NCBI GenBank assembly: GCA_002747325.1
Contig: PDOZ01000038.1
Coordinates: 1 to 55,769, forward strand
Direction: 5' to 3'
Origin: Rhodobacterales bacterium
GTDB lineage: Bacteria > Pseudomonadota > Alphaproteobacteria > Rhodobacterales > Rhodobacteraceae
DNA length: 55,769 nt
Part shown: positions 16,958 to 27,184 of the stretch, piece after piece
Layout: the number at the start of each line of letters is the position of its first letter
Position numbering within the stretch: position 1 is the stretch's first letter
Notes under the pieces: generated by a model
Databases searched by the model: none
Told to the model about the DNA's origin: nothing
What the model saw: only the letters and a program-made list of their open reading frames with translations
Translations under genes and position numbers: made by a program

Positions 16958-18523
16958 TCAGCGCCGCCACAGGTCGGGGGAAAACAGCGCCACAATGGCG
17001 AGGGTTTCGAGCCGCCCCAGCACCATCGCCCCGGTATAGACCAGCTTTTCGGGCACCGAGATCAGGCCGAGATGCACCGGCTCCTGCGCGGCGACATCGA
17101 GCAGCGGGCCGGTGGTGGTCAGGGCAGAAATCGACAGGATCATCGCCCGTTCAAAGCCCGCCCCGAACCAGGCGAAAGCCATCATCACGATCGCCAGCGA
17201 CAGGGTCATCAGCATGAAGAAGAGCCAGGCGCGAAAGGCCGCGCCGCGTTGCAAAATGCCGCTCGTTCCCCCGCCACCAACGGAATTGGGATGCACCAGC
17301 TTCTCCATTTCACGCAGCCCGTGGCGGTAAAGCGCATAGACGCGCAGGAGTTTTGCGCCCCCCGCCGTGGTCGCCACCCCGCCGCCGAACAGCGCCAGCC
17401 CGGCGAGGATCAGGCCGGGGGTTTCCAGCCCGGACCAGCTGCGCGCGCCCTGCCATGCGGCGCTCTCGAACCCGGCGGTGGTCAGAAAGGACAGGACGGT
17501 GAACACCGACCCCCAGAGCGCCCCGATCCCCTCCGCCAGATTCAGCCCCGCCCCCGCGACCTCGTAGGCGCCGATGAAGTGGCGAAAGAACAGGAAGGCG
17601 GGCACGATGGTGATCAGGGCCGCGGCCATGCGGATTTCCGGGTCGTGACGCAGACGGTCAAAGCGCGATGCGTTCTGCGCGGACGGGGTGTAGCTGAAGG
17701 TGGCGCGCGACAGGGCGAAGAGCAGGAAAACCGCAACGATGACCTCGGAGATCATCCCCGCCCCGGCGCCGGAAACCCCGCCCGGCAGGGTGATGCCGGA
17801 GGTGGAGAGGGTCGACATGGCGTGGATCGTGGCCGCCAACGGCGCATCTCCCGCCAGCACCAACAGCCCGGCAACGAGGGCGGTCAGCGCGATGTAGAGC
17901 GGGGCCAGCGCGACGGTGAAGCGGCGCACGCGGGCGCTGAGATCGGCGCGTTCCTGAATGGGACCGCCCGCGACGCCCTGCTGCCCGCCGCCAACGCGCA
18001 GTTCGAACCCGCCCAGCGACATCGGCGCCAGCACCGCCACCGCCCCGACCCAGATAAACAGCCCGCCCATCCAAGCCACCACGGCGCGCCAAAGATGCAG
18101 GCTGTCGCTGAGCCGCCCGGCATCGTCAAACAGGGTCGCGCCGGTGGTGGTCAGGGCGGAAACCATCTCGACATAGGCGTTGAGGAAGGTGGTCTGTTGC
18201 ACCGCCGCCTGAAACGGCAGGGCAAAGAGCAGCGGCAACGCGACGAACAGCGCGAACAGGGTGCCAAGATGGCGGCGCGGATTGTCCGAGCGCCGCCGCC
18301 CGGCCTGCGCCAGCCCGACCAGCGCCCCGCCGAGCAGGGTCAACACCCCGTAGAGCAGGAAAATCTCGGCCACGCGCGCATCGCCGACCCAGGCCGCATG
18401 TGCCCCCGGCAGCAGCATCGCCAGGCCGCCCACGCCCACCACCAGCACCACCAGCGGCATCTCCGCCAGCGCCGGTCGCCGTCCAGCCCGGCCCGCGCGC
18501 GCCCTTTGCGCCCGGCCCGCCAT
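16958..18523 (-). CDS. trkH: Trk potassium uptake channel subunit TrkH
   Basis: A 521-residue integral membrane protein of the TrkH/KtrB family, the potassium-conducting subunit. Selectivity-filter-like loops are visible as TTTGATLFDD, STSGITLPGG, TTAGFESAAW and TTTGPLLDVA, the expected four, in order. The start at 18523 follows the trkA stop by one base (TGA-C-ATG), so trkA and trkH are coupled; the N terminus is basic and Ala/Arg-rich. With TrkA it forms a regulated potassium uptake system. Confidence 0.92.
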   Translation of the reverse strand: MAGRAQRARAGRAGRRPALAEMPLVVLVVGVGGLAMLLPGAHAAWVGDARVAEIFLLYGVLTLLGGALVGLAQAGRRRSDNPRRHLGTLFALFVALPLLFALPFQAAVQQTTFLNAYVEMVSALTTTGATLFDDAGRLSDSLHLWRAVVAWMGGLFIWVGAVAVLAPMSLGGFELRVGGGQQGVAGGPIQERADLSARVRRFTVALAPLYIALTALVAGLLVLAGDAPLAATIHAMSTLSTSGITLPGGVSGAGAGMISEVIVAVFLLFALSRATFSYTPSAQNASRFDRLRHDPEIRMAAALITIVPAFLFFRHFIGAYEVAGAGLNLAEGIGALWGSVFTVLSFLTTAGFESAAWQGARSWSGLETPGLILAGLALFGGGVATTAGGAKLLRVYALYRHGLREMEKLVHPNSVGGGGTSGILQRGAAFRAWLFFMLMTLSLAIVMMAFAWFGAGFERAMILSISALTTTGPLLDVAAQEPVHLGLISVPEKLVYTGAMVLGRLETLAIVALFSPDLWRR

Positions 18524-18524
18524 G

Positions 18525-19913
18525 TCAGAAGAAGTCGATGGAGACCTGCAACAGCCGCTCCACCTCCGGCACGTCGCGCGCCAGTGCAAAAATCACCACC
18601 GTGTCGTCCGGCTCCAGCCGGGTCTTGCCGGTGGGCTTGAGAACCTGCGGGCCGTTGGGGGTGGTCTTGAGGATCGCGCCCACCAGCGCCCCCTCCGGGA
18701 ACTCGATCTCGCTGAGGGGACGCCCGGCAATCGGGCTGGTCGCCATGACCTGCGCCTCGATCACCTCCGCCTCCGCATCGCCCACGGAATACACCCCCTT
18801 CACCCGCCCGTGCCGGATATGGCGCAGGATGGAGGACACCGTGGTCGAACGCGGGTTGATATAGGCGTCAATGCCCAGCGGATCCATCAACGGCGTCAGG
18901 CTCGGATCATTGACCAGACAAACCGACATCGGACAGCCCGCCTTCTTGGCGCGCACCGAAGCCAGCAGGTTCACCTTGTCATCATCCGTCACCGCAAGAA
19001 CCGCATCCGCCCGGCCAATCCCCGCCTCCTTAAGCAGCGCGGGGTCCATCGCGTTGCCGTGCAACACCACCGTGCGCTCCAGCCGGTCCGCCGCCTGCTC
19101 CGCCGTTTCGCGGTTCAGCTCCACCAGCTTGGCGCGCACCCCGGTCTGGTTCTTCTCCAGCGCCTCCGCCACCGCAAGCCCGACATTGCCCGCGCCAAGG
19201 ATCACCACCCGTTCCTGCTGGCTCACGAATTTGCCAAACACCTCAAGGGTGCGCTCCACGTCACAGGTCGGTGAAAACACATGCACCTGATCGCCGGGGA
19301 AAATCTGATCCGACGGCTCCGGCGCGAACAGAACCCCGTCGCGGCGCACCCCGACCACGATGGATTTCAGGGTCGAAAACAGCTCGGATAATTGCCGCAG
19401 CGGCGTGTTGACCACCGGGCATTCCTCGTCGATCTGAATGCCGAGCAACGTCACCTCACCGCCGAGGAAACTCTCGCGCTCAAAGGCGGTGGGCGAAGAC
19501 AGACGCCGCAAAGCCGCCGCCGCAACTTCACGCTCCGGACTGATCACCACGTCGATGGGCAGGTGTTCGCTGCGATAGAGATCGGCGTAAATCGCGTCGA
19601 GATAGCTCTGCGCGCGCAGGCGGGCGATCTTGCTCGGCACCTCGAAAATCGAATGCGCCACCTGACAGGTGACCATGTTCACCTCGTCGGAATGGGTCGC
19701 GGCGATGATCATATCCGCATCCCGCGCCCCCGCCCCGGCCAGCACATCCGGGTAAGAAGCAAAGCCCGAAACGCCCTGCACGTCGAGGGTCTCCGTCGCC
19801 CGCGCCACAAGGTCGGGGTTGGAATCCACCACCGTCACATCGTTGTTTTCCTGCGAAAGATGACGCGCGATTTGCCAGCCAACCTGACCCGCGCCGCAAA
19901 TGATGACTTTCAC
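18525..19913 (-). CDS. trkA: Trk system potassium uptake regulator TrkA
   Basis: A peripheral NAD(H)/nucleotide-binding protein of about 460 residues that gates TrkH. It has two tandem RCK units: the first Rossmann fold starts KVIICGAGQVGWQIARHL, the second has VVILGAGNVGLAVAEAL near 231-247, and each is followed by a TrkA-C domain (for example ALVGAILKTTPNGPQVLKP near the end). The start is a GTG at 19913, supported by GGGAGCGG upstream. It is the first gene of the trkA-trkH unit and lies 143 bp after ntrX. Confidence 0.94.
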   Translation of the reverse strand: MKVIICGAGQVGWQIARHLSQENNDVTVVDSNPDLVARATETLDVQGVSGFASYPDVLAGAGARDADMIIAATHSDEVNMVTCQVAHSIFEVPSKIARLRAQSYLDAIYADLYRSEHLPIDVVISPEREVAAAALRRLSSPTAFERESFLGGEVTLLGIQIDEECPVVNTPLRQLSELFSTLKSIVVGVRRDGVLFAPEPSDQIFPGDQVHVFSPTCDVERTLEVFGKFVSQQERVVILGAGNVGLAVAEALEKNQTGVRAKLVELNRETAEQAADRLERTVVLHGNAMDPALLKEAGIGRADAVLAVTDDDKVNLLASVRAKKAGCPMSVCLVNDPSLTPLMDPLGIDAYINPRSTTVSSILRHIRHGRVKGVYSVGDAEAEVIEAQVMATSPIAGRPLSEIEFPEGALVGAILKTTPNGPQVLKPTGKTRLEPDDTVVIFALARDVPEVERLLQVSIDFF

Positions 19914-20007
19914 GGAACCGCTCCCTGCTTATCCGGGCTGATCGGCAAAGCATTGGCAGAGGGGGGCGCGAAGGTCAAGGGTGTGGCGCGTGAAAAGCGC
20001 CGCGCCA

Positions 20008-20032
20008 GAAGTTAAAGTGATACCTTAACTTC
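20008..20032. promoter_or_regulatory. Inverted repeat between ntrX and trkA
   Basis: GAAGTTAA (20008-20015) and TTAACTTC (20025-20032) form an 8-bp perfect inverted repeat in the 143-bp gap between the trkA start and the ntrX end. No T-run follows on either strand, so it may be an operator for trkA or a weak 3' hairpin for ntrX. Confidence 0.4.
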
Positions 20033-20056
20033 GCCACGCAACCCATTGATTAAAAA

Positions 20057-21460
20057 TCACTCTCCCTCCCCCGCGAAGTAAGCCACCCGCGCCCCGGCCT
20101 TGTTGCCCGTCACCACGCCAAGGCTCTTGAGCTTGCGGTGTAGCGCCGAACGCTCCATGCCGACGAAATTCGCCGTGCGGGAAATGTTGCCGCCAAAACG
20201 GTTGATCTGCGCCAGAAGATATTCGCGCTCAAAGGCCTCGCGCGCCTCGCGCAGGGGCAGCGTGGCCAGAGCGGCGGGCAGAACCCCCGCCGCTGAGCCT
20301 TCGCCGCCGCCCTCGCCTGCGGGCAATTCGTCCGGCTCGATCGGCCCCGTGCCATCGCCAAGGATCAGCACCCGCTCAATGACGTTCTTCAACTGCCGCA
20401 CATTGCCCGGCCAGGCCATGCTTTGCAGCACCGCCGCCGCCTCGTCGCTGATCTCGCGCAACGGCAGGCCCTGCGACTGGTTGAACCCCTCAATGAAATG
20501 GCGCGCCAGCAGCGGAATATCCTCGCGCCGGTCCATCAGCGACGGCACTTCGATCGGCACCACGTTCAGGCGGTGGAACAACTCCTCCCGGAAGCGCCCG
20601 GCGGCAATTTCAGCGGCCAGATCGCGGGTGGTCGAGGAAATGACCCGCACATCGACCTTGATCTTGTCATGCCCGCCAACCCGCGCAAAACTCTGCTCCA
20701 CCAGCACCCGCAGGATTTTCGACTGCGTGCCCAGCGGCATGTCCGCCACCTCATCGAAATACAACACGCCCCCGTTGGCCTCCTCCAAAAGCCCCGGCTC
20801 GATGCCCCGCTCCGCCGTTTCGCGACCGAACAACACCTCCTCCATCCGCTCCGGTTCCACCACAGCGGAATTGACCACGACAAACGGCGCCCCGGCCCGC
20901 TCCGACCCGGCGTGAATGGTGCGCGCCGCCAACTCCTTGCCCGCCCCGGCAGGGCCGTTCAGCATCACCCGCCCGTTCGAGCGCATGACCTTTTCCAGAT
21001 TGGTTTTCAATGCCTTGGACGCCGCCGACTCACCGATGAACTCGACCGCGCCCCCATCCTTGCGCTTCAATTCGACATTCTCGCGCCGTAGCCGCGATGT
21101 CTCCATGGCGCGCGAAATCACCACCATCAGCTGGTCGATATTGAAGGGCTTTTCGATGAAATCATAAGCGCCTTGCTTGATCGCCGCGACCGCAATCTCG
21201 ATATTGCCATGCCCGGAAATGATCACCACCGGCACCTCCGGGTGATCGCGCTTGACCATCTTCAGGATGTCGATCCCGTCCAGATCGCTGTCCTTGAGCC
21301 AGATGTCGAGGATCATCAGCGCGGGCAATTCGCGCTTGACCTCGGCCACCGCCCCCTCCGCCGTGCCCGCCAGCCGGGTCGAAAAGCCCTCGTCCTGCAA
21401 AATATCGGAAATCAACTCGCGAATGTCGCGCTCGTCGTCCACAATCAGGATATCCGCCAT
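20057..21460 (-). CDS. ntrX: Nitrogen response regulator NtrX
   Basis: A 467-residue response regulator paired with NtrY. The receiver domain is at 1-120 with phospho-acceptor Asp52 (LMILDIWLKDSD). The AAA+ domain follows with Walker A GPAGAGKE (169-176) and Walker B GGVLYFDEVADMP near 230-242; the C terminus is a Fis-type helix-turn-helix (GGNISRTANFVGMERSALHRKL). The GAFTGA sigma-54 contact loop is replaced by LFGRETAERGIEPG, so it is unlikely to activate sigma-54 polymerase in the classical way. GGGAG precedes the ATG at 21460. It follows ntrY after 14 bp. Confidence 0.93.
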   Translation of the reverse strand: MADILIVDDERDIRELISDILQDEGFSTRLAGTAEGAVAEVKRELPALMILDIWLKDSDLDGIDILKMVKRDHPEVPVVIISGHGNIEIAVAAIKQGAYDFIEKPFNIDQLMVVISRAMETSRLRRENVELKRKDGGAVEFIGESAASKALKTNLEKVMRSNGRVMLNGPAGAGKELAARTIHAGSERAGAPFVVVNSAVVEPERMEEVLFGRETAERGIEPGLLEEANGGVLYFDEVADMPLGTQSKILRVLVEQSFARVGGHDKIKVDVRVISSTTRDLAAEIAAGRFREELFHRLNVVPIEVPSLMDRREDIPLLARHFIEGFNQSQGLPLREISDEAAAVLQSMAWPGNVRQLKNVIERVLILGDGTGPIEPDELPAGEGGGEGSAAGVLPAALATLPLREAREAFEREYLLAQINRFGGNISRTANFVGMERSALHRKLKSLGVVTGNKAGARVAYFAGEGE

Positions 21461-21474
21461 TTTTCTGCTCCCTG

Positions 21475-23784
21475 TTATAATTCCGGCTCTGTGGGTCCGG
21501 TCTCTCCGACCGGCAAGCGCACGACCGCCATGGCGCCGGGCCTGGCCGCGCCGCCAAATATCTCTGCATCCTCCAGCGACAACGTGCCGCCATGCTCCTC
21601 GATGATCTTCTTCACGATGGGCAGGCCAAGGCCGGTGCCCTTTTCGCGCGTGGTGACATACGGCTCAAACAGCTTCATCCGGTCCTCCGGCAGACCGATG
21701 CCGTTGTCGGAAATACGGATCACCGCTTCCGGCCCCTGCGCGCCTTCGGCCTGTTCCAGCCGAATGCGGATCGTCGGCGCGTGCCCCTCGGGCACCTCGC
21801 CCTTTTCTACAAGACTTTCAATGGCTTCGCCCGCGTTCTTGATCAGGTTGGTCAGCGCCTGCCCGATCATGGTCTCATCCAACTCGGCGCGCAGCGGCGC
21901 CTTCGGAATATCCACGTCGAACTCAACCCCAACCTGCCCGGCCTTCTGCAATACCACCGCCCCGCGCAGCAATTCGCTCAGATCCGCTGGCTTCTTCTTC
22001 GGCTCCGGCATACGGGCAAATTTGGAGAACTCATCGACAATGCGACGCAGATCCTCGGTCTGGCGCACGATAACGCCGGTCAACCCGTCGAGATCCTCCG
22101 CATCCTGCTCGTCGAGCTTGCGCGAAAACTTGCGCCGGATGCGCTCGGCGGAAAGCTGAATCGGGGTGAGCGGGTTCTTGATCTCATGCGCAATGCGCCG
22201 CGCCACGTCGCCCCAAGCCGCCATGCGCTGCGCCGCGACAAGGTTGGTCACGTCGTCAAAGGCGATCACATAGCCCTCCACCTCGCCCTCGTCGGAGAAG
22301 CGCCGCGCGATGCGCACCAGAAGCCGCTCCTGCCGCCCCATGCGTTGCAGCCCCAGTTCCTCCTGCACCTGCCGCCCGCGCCCCTCTTCGAGCTGGTCGA
22401 GCAACGGGCCAAATTCCGGCACCACCAGTTTTAATTCGCGGTGTTCCGGCTCGCCCTCAAGGTCGAGCATGTCGCGCGCGGCGCGGTTGAGAAAGGCAAT
22501 CCCCCCGTCACTGTCCAGCCCGATCACCCCCGCCGTCACCGAGGACAACACGCTGTCAAACAGGCGGCGGCGGCGCTCGATCTGCGCGGTGTTCTCCACC
22601 AGCCGCGCACGCTGCCCGGAAAGCTGCCGGGTCATGCGGTTGAACATCTGGCCCAGCACTTCGATCTCGTCGCCGGTCTCCTCCTCGACCACCTGCACCG
22701 ACAAATCCCCCTCGCCGACCCGCTCCGCCGCCGAAACCAGCCGCCCGATCGGGCGCGCCAGCCGTTCGGCAAACCACATGCCAAGCCAGGTCGCCGCCAG
22801 AATGAGGATCACCGCAAAACCAAGGTAAATCAGCCCGACGCCGAGCAGCAGAACCCCGCGCTGGCTCTCCATTTGTTGATAGAAAACAACGGTTTCCTGC
22901 GTTTCATCCAGCAAGTCGAGAATGCCGCCATCCACCGAGCGGCTGACGTAAAGCAGCCGGTCCGCCCAGCCATCGAGCCGGATCAGGGCCCGAAATTCGT
23001 CGTTCTCCCAATCCTCGATCACCACGGTTTCCCCGGCCAGCGCGCGGGCAAGTTCCGCCGCACCGGGTTGCTCGTAATTGAAGAGATAAGAGCTGGCGCC
23101 GCGCAGGAGCAACGCGCCCTCCCCGTCGATGATGAAGGCCTCATGCAGCCCGCGATGCGATTTGGTCTGTTCGCGCTCCAACAGCGGGCGCAGCACCTCG
23201 TCGGGCAGCAACACGTCATTGGCCTTGGCCAGTTCGAGGATCAGCGCGATGCCCTCCGCATCGGCGATCAGCCCGTCGCGATGTTCGCGCTCATAGGCTT
23301 CCGCGGCGGCCAGCGAATTGCGCACCACCCGGCTGACCCGCTCCGAAAACCAACCCTCCAGCCCGAGCGACACCGTCAGCACCGCGAAAATCGCCACGAG
23401 GATGGTCGGCAGCAGGGCCAGCAGCGCAAACGCCCCGGTCAGGCGCAGATGCAGCCGCGACCCGGCGGATTGGTTGCGCCGCGCGATCACCATGCGCAGC
23501 ACACCGGACAGGACCAGCGCCGCCACCACGAGGACATAGATCAAATCGGCGAGCAGGATCAGTTGCAGCGTCGCGCTATCCACCCCCTGATCAAACGGGC
23601 CCATGGACAGGTAAGTCGCCAGCGCCAGCAGCGGGCCGAGGATGAACAGGCTCAGCGTACCCGCATTGCGCACCCGGCGCTGACGGCGCAGCTTCGCCAA
23701 CCGCTCAAGGCTGTCCTTGCGCCCCTCGCGCTGCCGTTTTGCCATGCGAATCGTCTGATCCAAAGCGTCCCCCGCGCGGCACAT
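21475..23784 (-). CDS. ntrY: Nitrogen sensor histidine kinase NtrY
   Basis: A membrane histidine kinase of 769 residues (756 if the ATG at 23745, MAKRQREGRK, is the true start; neither has a strong ribosome-binding site). The N terminus has three to four hydrophobic segments around 45-150, a periplasmic sensor loop, another TM near 310-330, then HAMP (ERLARPIGRLVSAAERVGEG), PAS (LDSDGGIAFLNRAARDML) and the kinase core. The H box is [19 protein letters not shown], followed by N, G1 (ISDNGIGLP) and G2 (EKGTGLGLPIVKKI). It phosphorylates NtrX; reported roles in relatives include nitrogen, redox and envelope control. Confidence 0.93.
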   Translation of the reverse strand: MCRAGDALDQTIRMAKRQREGRKDSLERLAKLRRQRRVRNAGTLSLFILGPLLALATYLSMGPFDQGVDSATLQLILLADLIYVLVVAALVLSGVLRMVIARRNQSAGSRLHLRLTGAFALLALLPTILVAIFAVLTVSLGLEGWFSERVSRVVRNSLAAAEAYEREHRDGLIADAEGIALILELAKANDVLLPDEVLRPLLEREQTKSHRGLHEAFIIDGEGALLLRGASSYLFNYEQPGAAELARALAGETVVIEDWENDEFRALIRLDGWADRLLYVSRSVDGGILDLLDETQETVVFYQQMESQRGVLLLGVGLIYLGFAVILILAATWLGMWFAERLARPIGRLVSAAERVGEGDLSVQVVEEETGDEIEVLGQMFNRMTRQLSGQRARLVENTAQIERRRRLFDSVLSSVTAGVIGLDSDGGIAFLNRAARDMLDLEGEPEHRELKLVVPEFGPLLDQLEEGRGRQVQEELGLQRMGRQERLLVRIARRFSDEGEVEGYVIAFDDVTNLVAAQRMAAWGDVARRIAHEIKNPLTPIQLSAERIRRKFSRKLDEQDAEDLDGLTGVIVRQTEDLRRIVDEFSKFARMPEPKKKPADLSELLRGAVVLQKAGQVGVEFDVDIPKAPLRAELDETMIGQALTNLIKNAGEAIESLVEKGEVPEGHAPTIRIRLEQAEGAQGPEAVIRISDNGIGLPEDRMKLFEPYVTTREKGTGLGLPIVKKIIEEHGGTLSLEDAEIFGGAARPGAMAVVRLPVGETGPTEPEL

Positions 23785-23834
23785 CCGCTGAACCGTTCCG
23801 ATTCTGCGTTCATTCGGCCACGTCTGTGACCCAT

Positions 23835-25148
23835 TTACATCAATTTGCGCCGCGCTGTCACCACAATTCCCAAATCCGTGATCTTTTTACGCAAGGTATT
23901 GCGATTGATGCCCAAAATCTCGGCGCAGCGCAGTTGGTTGCCGCCGGTCGCCTCCAGCGCGATCTCGATCAACGGGGTCTCAACCTCGCGCAGCACCCGC
24001 TGATAGACGCCGGGCGGCGGCAGGTCAGCGCCGTGCAGGTCGAAATAGCGCCGCACATGCTGCGCCACCGCCGCCGACAGGCTGTCCGTTGGCCCCGCCG
24101 GTGCCCCCGCCGCGCCGGTCTGCAACACCTCCGCCACCGCCTCCGCGTCGATCTCTTCCGCCCCGCCCGTCGCCGCCAGCCGCGCCACCGCATGTTCCAA
24201 TTCGCGCAGATTGCCCGGCCAGCGGTGCTGCGCGAGGCGGGTCAACGCTTGCGGCGTGAAGCGGGCGGGCGTGCCGGTGCGGGCCAGAAAATGCGCCGTC
24301 AGCGCCGGAATGTCCTCAAGGCGGTCGCGCAGCGGCGGCAGGTCGATCTGCGCCCCCGCGAGGCGGTAAAACAAGTCGTCGCGAAACCGCCCCTCCGCCC
24401 GCGCCGCCTCCAGCCCCGGCCCCGCCGTCGCCAGAACCCGCGCCCCCGAAAACCCGTCCAGCATCCGGGTCAGCCGCGCCTGTGCGCCCGCGTCGAAATC
24501 GGTAATTTCCTCCAGCACCAGCGTGCCGCCGCCCACCCGCGCCGCCGCCGATATGTCCTCCCCCGTGACCACCACAAACGGCGCGTCCCGGCGCTCCGAC
24601 AGGTCATGAAAAGCGCGCGCCAACAGCGATTTCCCCGTGCCGCTTTCGCCGCAGAGAAGCACCGGCAGGTCGGAGGGCAAGAGCCGTGCCACGAGGCGGT
24701 AAAGCGCCTGCATGGCGGGCGCGTGGCCGATCAGCGGCAATTCCGGCGCCGCCTCGGCTTCGCGCCTCTCCGGCACCGCCCGGCGGCGGCTCGCCAGCGC
24801 CTGCGCCGCGCGGTGCATCAGGTCCGGCAGGTCAAACGGTTTGGGCAGGTAGTCAAACGCCTCCGCCTCCTGCGCCCGAACCGCGGTCATCAGGGTGTTT
24901 TGCGCCGAAATGACGATCACCGGCAGGCCGGGGCGCGACGCGGCGATTTCCGGCAGCGCCTCCAACCCGTTTCCGTCCGGCATCACCACGTCGGAAATCA
25001 CCAGATCCCCGCGCCCCTCCGCGACCCATTGCCGGAGCGTGGCCAGCGAGCCCGTGGCATGGACCCGGCACCCCGCGCGGGTCAACGCCTGGGTCAGAAC
25101 CGTGCGGATCGTGCGGTCGTCATCGGCCAGAAGCACCGTGCCATCCAT
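23835..25148 (-). CDS. ntrC: Nitrogen regulator NtrC lacking the GAFTGA loop
   Basis: A 437-residue response regulator. The receiver domain has Asp53 ([11 protein letters not shown]); the AAA+ domain has Walker [10 protein letters not shown] (167-174) and Walker [13 protein letters not shown] (206-217); the Fis-type helix-turn-helix is [18 protein letters not shown] near 400. Only about 13 residues separate APFV (189-192) from the Walker B strand, so the whole ELFGHxxGAFTGA segment is deleted. This is the known situation in Rhodobacter NtrC, which activates sigma-70 rather than sigma-54 polymerase. AGGAG lies before the ATG at 25148, inside the 3' end of ntrB. Confidence 0.95.
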   Translation of the reverse strand: MDGTVLLADDDRTIRTVLTQALTRAGCRVHATGSLATLRQWVAEGRGDLVISDVVMPDGNGLEALPEIAASRPGLPVIVISAQNTLMTAVRAQEAEAFDYLPKPFDLPDLMHRAAQALASRRRAVPERREAEAAPELPLIGHAPAMQALYRLVARLLPSDLPVLLCGESGTGKSLLARAFHDLSERRDAPFVVVTGEDISAAARVGGGTLVLEEITDFDAGAQARLTRMLDGFSGARVLATAGPGLEAARAEGRFRDDLFYRLAGAQIDLPPLRDRLEDIPALTAHFLARTGTPARFTPQALTRLAQHRWPGNLRELEHAVARLAATGGAEEIDAEAVAEVLQTGAAGAPAGPTDSLSAAVAQHVRRYFDLHGADLPPPGVYQRVLREVETPLIEIALEATGGNQLRCAEILGINRNTLRKKITDLGIVVTARRKLM

Positions 25149-25149
25149 C

Positions 25150-26196
25150 TCATCTCTCCTTTATCTGCGGCGCGCGCGGCAGCGACAGGCGGAAAACCGT
25201 CCGCCCCGGCCGGCTCTCGACCGCAATCAGCCCCTCATGGTCGGCCACGATTTTCGACACCAGCGCCAGCCCCAGCCCGGTGCCGTTTTCGCGCCCCGAC
25301 ACGAAGGGTTCAAACACCTGCCCGGCGATTTCCGGCGGCAGGCCGGGACCGTCGTCGATGATCTCCAACTGCAAGGGCAGCGCCAGCGCCGAGCCATCCG
25401 CCCGCCGCACCCGCAGCCCCGCATCGTAATAGGTTCGCAACGTGATTGTGCCCCCCGCCGCCCCCATCGCCTCGGCGGCGTTCTTGAACAGATTGAGCAA
25501 GACCTGCATCAGCTGATCCGGGTCGGCAAAGGTCTCCGGCAGCGAAGGGTCATAGGCCTCGCAGAAGGTCACGCGCGCGCCGAACCCCGCCCGCGCCGAA
25601 CGACGGGCGCGCTCCAACAAGTCGTGCAGGTTCACCGCCGCGCGTTTCGGCGGACGCAGGTCGCCAAACTCCTCGACCTGCTCCAACAGCGCCACGATGC
25701 GGCGGCTTTCGGCGACAATCAGATCGGTCAGTTCGCGCCCCTCGCGCCCCAGTTCCATTGATAAAAGCTGCGCCGCGCCGGTGATCCCGGCCAGCGGGTT
25801 CTTGATCTCATGCGCCAGCATTTCCGCCATGCCGATGGCCGAGCGCGCCGCGCGCCGCGCACTGCCCGCCTGATCGAGCCAGCCCCCCGCCTCGCGCGGT
25901 TGCAACAACAGCAGCACCGCCCCCGCGCGGCCCGGCAGCGGGGCAAGATGCAGGTCGCACGGCGTCGAAGCAATCTCCAGCCCATGCAAAAACATCGTTC
26001 CCGATCCCAGCCGCTCCAGCGCCTGCCAAAGCGCGTCCGGCGCCGGGATCGCCGCCGCCGCCGCTTGCCCGACCAGCCCCTTGGCCGAGGTGTTGAGGAA
26101 GGCTTCGGCGGCGGCATTAACCTCCTCGATCTGCCCCTGTGCATCGAGGATCAGCGCCGGGATCGGCAACGCGGTCCAGAGGGCGTCACCCTGCAT
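25150..26196 (-). CDS. ntrB: Nitrogen sensor histidine kinase NtrB
   Basis: A 348-residue soluble kinase that phosphorylates or dephosphorylates NtrC in response to PII proteins. An N-terminal PAS domain ([20 protein letters not shown], 11-30) is followed by the H box [16 protein letters not shown] with His129, the N box ([10 protein letters not shown]), the D box (IIDDGPGLP) and the G box ([14 protein letters not shown]). There are no membrane segments. Its start overlaps the end of dusB by 11 bp and its stop is one base before the ntrC start, so dusB-ntrB-ntrC is one operon. Confidence 0.95.
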   Translation of the reverse strand: MQGDALWTALPIPALILDAQGQIEEVNAAAEAFLNTSAKGLVGQAAAAAIPAPDALWQALERLGSGTMFLHGLEIASTPCDLHLAPLPGRAGAVLLLLQPREAGGWLDQAGSARRAARSAIGMAEMLAHEIKNPLAGITGAAQLLSMELGREGRELTDLIVAESRRIVALLEQVEEFGDLRPPKRAAVNLHDLLERARRSARAGFGARVTFCEAYDPSLPETFADPDQLMQVLLNLFKNAAEAMGAAGGTITLRTYYDAGLRVRRADGSALALPLQLEIIDDGPGLPPEIAGQVFEPFVSGRENGTGLGLALVSKIVADHEGLIAVESRPGRTVFRLSLPRAPQIKER

Positions 26197-27184
26197 CCCG
26201 CACCTCCTGCGCCGCGCCCAGAATGGCCTCCGGCAACGCGGCCAGAACCTCCGCCGGGTGCGGGCTGGACAGGATGCGCCGGCGCAGCGCTGGCCCGGTT
26301 CCCGCCCGGTCCATATACCAGCCGAGATGTTTGCGGATCACCCGGCGGCCAAGATCGGGGCCATAAAAGTCGAGCGAGGCGCGGTAATGCCCCTCGATCA
26401 TGGCCAGAAGCGCCGCGCCGCGCGGGATTTCGGGCGCAGGGGCGCCGAAAAGCGCCGCGCCGATTTCCGCCAGCAGCCAGGGCCGCCCCCCCGCCGCGCG
26501 GCCCACCATCACCCCCGCCGCGCCGGAAGCCGCCATCGCCGCGCGCGCCGCGTCAACGCTGGTAATATCGCCATTGGCCAGAACCGGGATGCGCACCGCC
26601 TCGACCACGGCACGAATGGCGGTCCAATCGGCCCGGCCCTTGTAAAACTGACACCGGGTGCGGCCATGAATGGTCAGCATCGCAACGCCCTCCGCCTCCG
26701 CCCGGCGCGCCAGTTCCGGGGCGTTGAGGTCGCGTGCGTCCCAGCCCAGCCGGGTTTTCAGCGTCACCGGCACCGATACGGCGCGGGTAATGGCGCGGAT
26801 GATCTCCACCGCCAGATCGAGGTCTTTCAGCAGCGCCGAGCCGGAAAACCCGCCAACCACCTTCTTCGCCGGACAGCCCATGTTGATGTCGATCAGCCGC
26901 GCGCCATTTGCCTCCACCATGCGCGCCGCCTCCCCCGCCCAATACGGATCGCGCGCCGCCAGTTGCACCGAGGTCGCCGCCGCGCCCAGCCCCAGCTCGG
27001 CCCGCTCGCGCACCCCCGGCTTGGCCTGCACCATCTCCTGACTGGCCACCATCTCCGACACCACCAGCCCGGCGCCAAAACCCTGCACCAGATTGCGAAA
27101 CGGCAGGTCGGTAATCCCCGCCATCGGCGCCAGCGCCACCGGCGGCGCCAACCGCACCCCGCCCGCAAAGGCAATTTCCTGCAT
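26186..27184 (-). CDS. dusB: tRNA-dihydrouridine synthase DusB (NifR3)
   Basis: A 332-residue flavoenzyme that reduces uridines in the D-loop of tRNA. The TIM-barrel start PVALAPMAGITDLPFRNL and the active-site segment INMGCPAKKVVGGFSGSALL (catalytic Cys near 101) are clear, as is the FMN-binding end ANGDITSVDAARAAM ... GVMVGRAAGGRPW. The ATG at 27184 is preceded by AGGA; upstream in-frame codons add unrelated residues. In Rhodobacter this gene is called nifR3 and is the first gene of the nifR3-ntrB-ntrC operon, as here. Confidence 0.95.
   Translation of the reverse strand: MQEIAFAGGVRLAPPVALAPMAGITDLPFRNLVQGFGAGLVVSEMVASQEMVQAKPGVRERAELGLGAAATSVQLAARDPYWAGEAARMVEANGARLIDINMGCPAKKVVGGFSGSALLKDLDLAVEIIRAITRAVSVPVTLKTRLGWDARDLNAPELARRAEAEGVAMLTIHGRTRCQFYKGRADWTAIRAVVEAVRIPVLANGDITSVDAARAAMAASGAAGVMVGRAAGGRPWLLAEIGAALFGAPAPEIPRGAALLAMIEGHYRASLDFYGPDLGRRVIRKHLGWYMDRAGTGPALRRRILSSPHPAEVLAALPEAILGAAQEVRDAG

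Noticed and set aside
16943..18640. A 565-codon plus-strand frame opposite trkH
   Set aside because: TrkH filter motifs are unambiguous, and the frame is a Gly/Arg/His/Gln-rich shadow.
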